Notes under the pieces: generated by a model | What the model saw: the letters and a program-made list of their open reading frames with translations, nothing else | Database searches by the model: none | Told to the model about the DNA's origin: nothing | Position numbers and translations under genes: made by a program | Assembly: GCF_000737195.2 (NCBI RefSeq) | Contig: NZ_JALM01000013.1 | Coordinates: 62,001-126,000 of the forward strand | From: Sciscionella sediminilitoris | GTDB lineage: Bacteria > Actinomycetota > Actinomycetes > Mycobacteriales > Pseudonocardiaceae | Direction: 5' to 3' | DNA length: 64,000 bases | In this document: in pieces, positions 59,789 through 64,000 of the stretch | Numbering within the stretch: the first letter of the stretch is position 1 | Layout of the letters: every line of letters begins with the position of its first letter

Positions 59789-60825
59789 TCATCCTCGGGA
59801 TCGAGAGTTCCTGCGACGAGACCGGTGTCGGCATCGCCGAGCTCGGCGCGGACGGTTCGGTGCGCCTGCTCGCCGACCAGGTCGCCTCGAGCGTCGGACA
59901 GCACGCCCGGTTCGGCGGGGTGGTCCCGGAGATCGCCAGCCGCGCGCACCTGGAGGCGATGCGCCCGACGATGGATCGCGCGCTCGCCGAATCGGGTCTC
60001 GCGCTCTCCGACGTGGACGCGTTCGCGGTCACCAGGGGGCCCGGGCTCGCCGGTGCGCTGATGGTCGGGGTCGGCGCGGCCAAGGCGTACGCGCTCGCGC
60101 TCGGCAAACCCTGTTACGGGGTCAACCACCTCGCCGGGCACGTCGCCGCGGACACGCTGCAGCACGGCTCGCTGCCCAGTCCGTGCCTGGCCCTGCTCGT
60201 CTCCGGCGGGCACACCCAGCTGCTGCTCGTCGAGGATCTCGCGGGCAAGATCACCGAGCTCGGCTCCACCATCGACGACGCGGCGGGGGAGGCCTACGAC
60301 AAGGTGGCGCGGCTGCTCGAACTGCCGTATCCGGGCGGCCCGCCGATCGACAAGCTCGCCGCGGAAGGGGACCCGGAGGCCATCGCCTTTCCCCGCGGCA
60401 TGACCGGACCGCGGGACGCCCGGCACGACTTCTCCTTCTCCGGGCTCAAGACGGCCGTCGCGCGGTGGGTGGAGCGCGCCGAGGCGGCGGGGGAGACCGT
60501 TCCCGTCGCGGATGTCGCGGCCTCGTTCCAGGAAGCCGTCGCCGATGTGCTGACCATGAAGGCGGTGCGCGCCGCCGAGGAATACGGCATCGGAACCCTG
60601 CTGATCTCCGGCGGGGTCGCGGCGAACTCCCGCATCTCCGGGCTGGCCGCCCAGCGCTGCGCCGCGGCCGGGATCGAACTGCGGGTGCCCCGGCCCCGGC
60701 TGTGCACCGACAACGGCGCCATGATCGCCGCGCTCGGTGCCGCGCTGGTGCACGCCGGGGTCGCGCCGACGGCGATGGAGTTCGGCGCGGATCCGGCCAT
60801 GCCGGTGGAACTGATCAGTCTCTAG
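59785..60825 (+). CDS. tsaD: tRNA threonylcarbamoyltransferase TsaD
   Basis: A 346-residue universally conserved enzyme that transfers the threonylcarbamoyl group from TC-AMP to A37. [15 protein letters not shown] at the start, [14 protein letters not shown] and NHLAGHVAA (Fe/metal His ligands), [10 protein letters not shown] and [12 protein letters not shown] are all present. Colinear with Rv3421c-Rv3419c. Its 3' end overlaps the convergent phoD gene by 4 bp. Confidence 0.96.
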   Translation: MIILGIESSCDETGVGIAELGADGSVRLLADQVASSVGQHARFGGVVPEIASRAHLEAMRPTMDRALAESGLALSDVDAFAVTRGPGLAGALMVGVGAAKAYALALGKPCYGVNHLAGHVAADTLQHGSLPSPCLALLVSGGHTQLLLVEDLAGKITELGSTIDDAAGEAYDKVARLLELPYPGGPPIDKLAAEGDPEAIAFPRGMTGPRDARHDFSFSGLKTAVARWVERAEAAGETVPVADVAASFQEAVADVLTMKAVRAAEEYGIGTLLISGGVAANSRISGLAAQRCAAAGIELRVPRPRLCTDNGAMIAALGAALVHAGVAPTAMEFGADPAMPVELISL

Positions 60826-62381
60826 TTCCGGTGCAGTCCCGGCTCACGGTCGGCGACGGTGAAGCTCGCCCGGGTGGAGATCGGCGCGCCCTTGCGGCTC
60901 ACATAGGGCACCACGCGGTAGTCGGCGCGCACCTCGGACGGGGTGAACTTCGTCCGCACATAACCGCGCTGGCCGTTGTAGAACTTCACGTGCGGGTTCT
61001 CCTTCAGGATCCCCGCGGTGTCCTTGTTGGTGTCCGAGCCGTCCCCGTTGCTGGTGATCGAGGTGGTCACAAGTTCGGTGCCCACGACGGGGGATTCCGG
61101 GTCGGTGAACCGCTTCTTGATGTCCGCGGCCCAGTTCGCGTGCACATCCCCGGTGAGCACGACGACATTGCGGGTCTTGGCGGCGACCCAGGCGTCCACG
61201 ATCCGGTCCCGGTTCGCGGCGTAGCCGTCCCAGGCGTCCATGTTGTTCGTCTCGCCCGCGCCCGGAGTGAAATCCAGCTGGGAGAAGAACACCTGCTGGC
61301 CGAGCACATCCCAGCGCGCGGCAGAGGACCGCAGCCGGTCGCCGAGCCAGCGCTCCTGGTCCGCGCCCATGATCGTGCGGTGGGCATCCTTGCGGTGCGG
61401 GTCGTACTTGATGCCGTCCCCGGAGAGCTGGTCGTCGCGGAACTGCCGGGTGTCGAGCATGTGCAGGTTCACCAGCCCGCCCCAGGCGCGCTCCCGGTAG
61501 AGCTGGATCGCCGAACCGTCCGGGCGCTGGGCCGGACGCAGCGGCATGTTCTCGTAGTAGGCCTGGAACGCCCGCGCCCGCCGGGCCAGGAACTCCTTGC
61601 GGGAGGCGTGATCGGACTCCTCGGGTACCTCTCCGGCCCAGTTGTTCTCCACCTCGTGGTCGTCGAACACCGGGGTCCACGGCGCGATCGCGTGCGCGGC
61701 CTGCAGATCCGCGTCCGCCTTGTACTGGGCGTACCGCTGCCGGTAGTTGGCCAGCGAGACCGTCTCCGGTCCGGCGTGTTTGCGCACCTTGCCGCTCGAA
61801 CCACCGTTCTCGTACTGGTAGTCGCCGAGGAACGCGACCAGATCGGGCTCCTCGGCCGCCAGGTGCCGGTAGGCGGTGTAGTAGCCGTACTCGTAGTGCG
61901 CGCAGGAGGCGAAGCACAGCAGCAGCGGAGTGCTCAGCACCCCGGCCGCGGGCGCGGTGCGGGTGCGCCCGTGCGGGGACAGATGCCCGTTCGCGCGAAA
62001 CCGGTAGAAGTACTCGGCTCCCGGTTTGAGTCCGCTCGCCTCGACGTGCACCGAGTGCCCGGAAGCGGGCTCGGCCTTCGTGGTCCCGCGGCGCACGATC
62101 TTGGTGAACCGCTCGTCCTCGGCCAGTTCCCAGTCCACCTCGGTGGCCTTCGCGGGCATGCCGCCGAACCCGTCCTCGGCGAGCGGATCGTGCGCGAGCC
62201 TGGTCCAGAGCACCACGCTGTGCGCGTCCGGTTCCCCGGAGGCCACGCCGAGGGTGAACGGATCACCGGCCCGGGGCCGCGGGCGTACCGGGGACTGGGC
62301 ACTCGCGGGAACGGCGGCGACGGCGGAGGCGGCCGCGGTCAGCGCGGCCCCGCGCAGCAGGGCGCGGCGGGTGGTGGTCAT
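60822..62381 (-). CDS. phoD: Tat-exported PhoD-family alkaline phosphatase
   Basis: A 519-residue PhoD phosphatase/phosphodiesterase. [25 protein letters not shown] is a twin-arginine signal (motif TRRALLRG at 4-11). An N-terminal fibronectin-like domain ([17 protein letters not shown]) precedes the metallophosphatase core: [46 protein letters not shown], and a late VTTSIT. It frees phosphate from organic esters outside the cell. The insertion between tsaD and groES breaks the order seen in M. tuberculosis. GAGGTG precedes the ATG. Confidence 0.9.
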   Translation of the reverse strand: MTTTRRALLRGAALTAAASAVAAVPASAQSPVRPRPRAGDPFTLGVASGEPDAHSVVLWTRLAHDPLAEDGFGGMPAKATEVDWELAEDERFTKIVRRGTTKAEPASGHSVHVEASGLKPGAEYFYRFRANGHLSPHGRTRTAPAAGVLSTPLLLCFASCAHYEYGYYTAYRHLAAEEPDLVAFLGDYQYENGGSSGKVRKHAGPETVSLANYRQRYAQYKADADLQAAHAIAPWTPVFDDHEVENNWAGEVPEESDHASRKEFLARRARAFQAYYENMPLRPAQRPDGSAIQLYRERAWGGLVNLHMLDTRQFRDDQLSGDGIKYDPHRKDAHRTIMGADQERWLGDRLRSSAARWDVLGQQVFFSQLDFTPGAGETNNMDAWDGYAANRDRIVDAWVAAKTRNVVVLTGDVHANWAADIKKRFTDPESPVVGTELVTTSITSNGDGSDTNKDTAGILKENPHVKFYNGQRGYVRTKFTPSEVRADYRVVPYVSRKGAPISTRASFTVADREPGLHRN

Positions 62382-62685
62382 GGCGGTTCACCTCGGGATG
62401 GTTCGGGAGTTTCTTCGCGAACAACCCAAACGAGGGAAGGTGTCGGCGGCCCGGCGTGGAAGTGATCGCGCGGTGAACAGCCGGACAGCATCACAAGGAG
62501 AATCGGAGCCGCTTGAAGGTTTAGCACTCGGGCGGGTAGAGTGCTAAACGAACGGCGCAAGCCGCCTCGGCACCCGCGACGACGGGGTGGTGCGAGCCGT
62601 CACTCGTGGCTCGGGAACACGTGTCCCGGACCACATTAACTTGTACCTACCCAACGCTTTCATTCGACCCATGGAGGTCCTAGCG
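62382..62685 (+). promoter_or_regulatory. groES upstream region: promoter and long leader
   Basis: A 304-bp gap between divergent phoD and groES. TTGAAG (62513-62518) and TAGAGT (62537-62542), 18 bp apart, make a good vegetative promoter whose -10 lies inside the CIRCE repeat. The transcript would then have a leader of about 135 nt before GTG 62686. Nothing else was recognised in 62382-62510, which must contain the phoD promoter. Confidence 0.65.
62521..62547. promoter_or_regulatory. CIRCE element (HrcA operator)
   Basis: TTAGCACTC, nine bases, GAGTGCTAA: a perfect 9-9-9 CIRCE inverted repeat. It overlaps the groES promoter, so the operon should be repressed by HrcA and induced by heat shock. 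Confidence 0.97.
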
Positions 62686-62979
62686 GTGAGCGTGAACATC
62701 AAACCGCTCGAGGACAAGATCGTTGTCCAGGCGAGCGAAGCCGAGGCGACGACCGCGTCCGGTCTCGTCATCCCGGACACGGCGAAGGAGAAGCCCCAGG
62801 AGGGCAAGGTCCTCGCCGTCGGCCCCGGTCGCGTCGACGAAAAGGGGAACCGGGTTCCCGTCGACGTCAACGAGGGCGACGTCGTCATCTACTCGAAGTA
62901 CGGCGGGACCGAGGTCAAGTACAACGGCGAGGAGTACCTCATCCTCTCCGCGCGCGACGTGCTTGCCGTGGTCAACTGA
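62686..62979 (+). CDS. groES: Co-chaperonin GroES
   Basis: A 97-residue GroES, the heptameric lid of the chaperonin. [38 protein letters not shown] (mobile loop region) and [32 protein letters not shown] cover the family from end to end. GTG 62686 is chosen because GGAGG at 62673-62677 is at the right distance; an in-frame ATG at 62671 would place that site inside the coding region. Confidence 0.97.
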   Translation: MSVNIKPLEDKIVVQASEAEATTASGLVIPDTAKEKPQEGKVLAVGPGRVDEKGNRVPVDVNEGDVVIYSKYGGTEVKYNGEEYLILSARDVLAVVN

Positions 62980-63003
62980 CCACACGGTCACAGGCAATAC
63001 AGG

Positions 63004-63038
63004 AGCCCCGGTGGCCCCACTCCGGGGTCGCCGGGGCT
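63004..63038 (+). promoter_or_regulatory. Intercistronic hairpin between groES and groEL
   Basis: AGCCCCGG (63004-63011) pairs with CCGGGGCT (63031-63038), and an inner GGCCCC/GGGGTC stem closes a short loop. The result is a long stable hairpin 25 bases after groES and 32 bases before groEL. It may stabilise or end part of the transcript, or mark an RNA-cleavage site, allowing different groES and groEL levels. Confidence 0.7.
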
Positions 63039-63058
63039 TCTGCGTTCCACACTCCTGA

Positions 63059-64000
<942 letters not shown>

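Overview
The window is GC-rich, uses many GTG/TTG starts, and carries gene blocks whose order matches Actinobacteria. AdnA/AdnB helicase-nucleases, a WbbL-type rhamnosyltransferase and a GroEL1-type chaperonin beside groES point to the Mycobacteriales/Pseudonocardiales side of the phylum. Crotonyl-CoA carboxylase/reductase, MatB and a FilP/Scy-like coiled-coil protein fit a filamentous, metabolite-rich member such as a Pseudonocardiaceae. This placement is inferred from gene content; no rRNA is present. No tRNA, rRNA, CRISPR array, transposase or prophage was found.

Layout. (1) 1-6567: the end of a TetR gene, an exported GH1 glycosidase, an exported GH92 alpha-mannosidase split by a frameshift, a LacI regulator and a mannose-6-phosphate isomerase, together an alpha-mannoside utilisation locus. 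(2) 6589-10772: small membrane protein, serine/threonine dehydratase, MeaB, thiolase and methylmalonyl-CoA epimerase. (3) 10789-12829: MarR regulator divergent from an FMN reductase and a beta-hydroxyacid dehydrogenase-like protein. (4) 12835-26026: a block colinear with the M. tuberculosis Rv3204-Rv3199c region (alkyltransferase-like protein, adnA, adnB, K+ channel, nudC), interrupted by a DUF2961/GH172 gene and an M16 peptidase pair. (5) 26140-36290: a RutE-like nitroreductase, then a tightly coupled nine-gene minus-strand sugar-phosphate operon (HAD, 2-hydroxyacid dehydrogenase, FGGY kinase, class II aldolase, DhaK-DhaL kinase, RpiB-like isomerase, second FGGY kinase, histidine phosphatase, P-loop kinase) divergent from a DeoR regulator. 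(6) 36406-41444: cobD, SURF1, fructosamine-kinase-like, ptpA, methyltransferase, GNAT, HhH-GPD glycosylase. (7) 41434-50882: mannose-1-phosphate guanylyltransferase, wbbL and five more glycosyltransferases, one a GT2-GT4 fusion. (8) 50824-58611: GNAT, FilP/Scy-like protein, ccr, SPW membrane protein, TetR, Tat-exported GH13 enzyme, matB. (9) 58668-64000: tsaB-rimI-tsaD, exported PhoD phosphatase, then CIRCE-controlled groES-groEL (groEL runs off the end).

Themes. Conserved housekeeping blocks are repeatedly interrupted by exported or sugar-active enzymes (GH172, M16 pair, PhoD, GH13). MeaB, epimerase, thiolase, Ccr and MatB together could make and repair methylmalonyl-, ethylmalonyl- and malonyl-CoA units, although no mutase or polyketide synthase is present. 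Operons here rely heavily on 1-4 nt stop/start overlaps, which fix several start choices.

The strongest items for follow-up are the nine-gene operon (a tetrose/pentulose route is proposed but its substrate is unknown), the GH92 frameshift, the palindrome-rich mannosidase promoter region, the 17-bp tandem repeat built from a gene's stop region, and the GT2-GT4 fusion in the cell-wall glycosyltransferase cluster.
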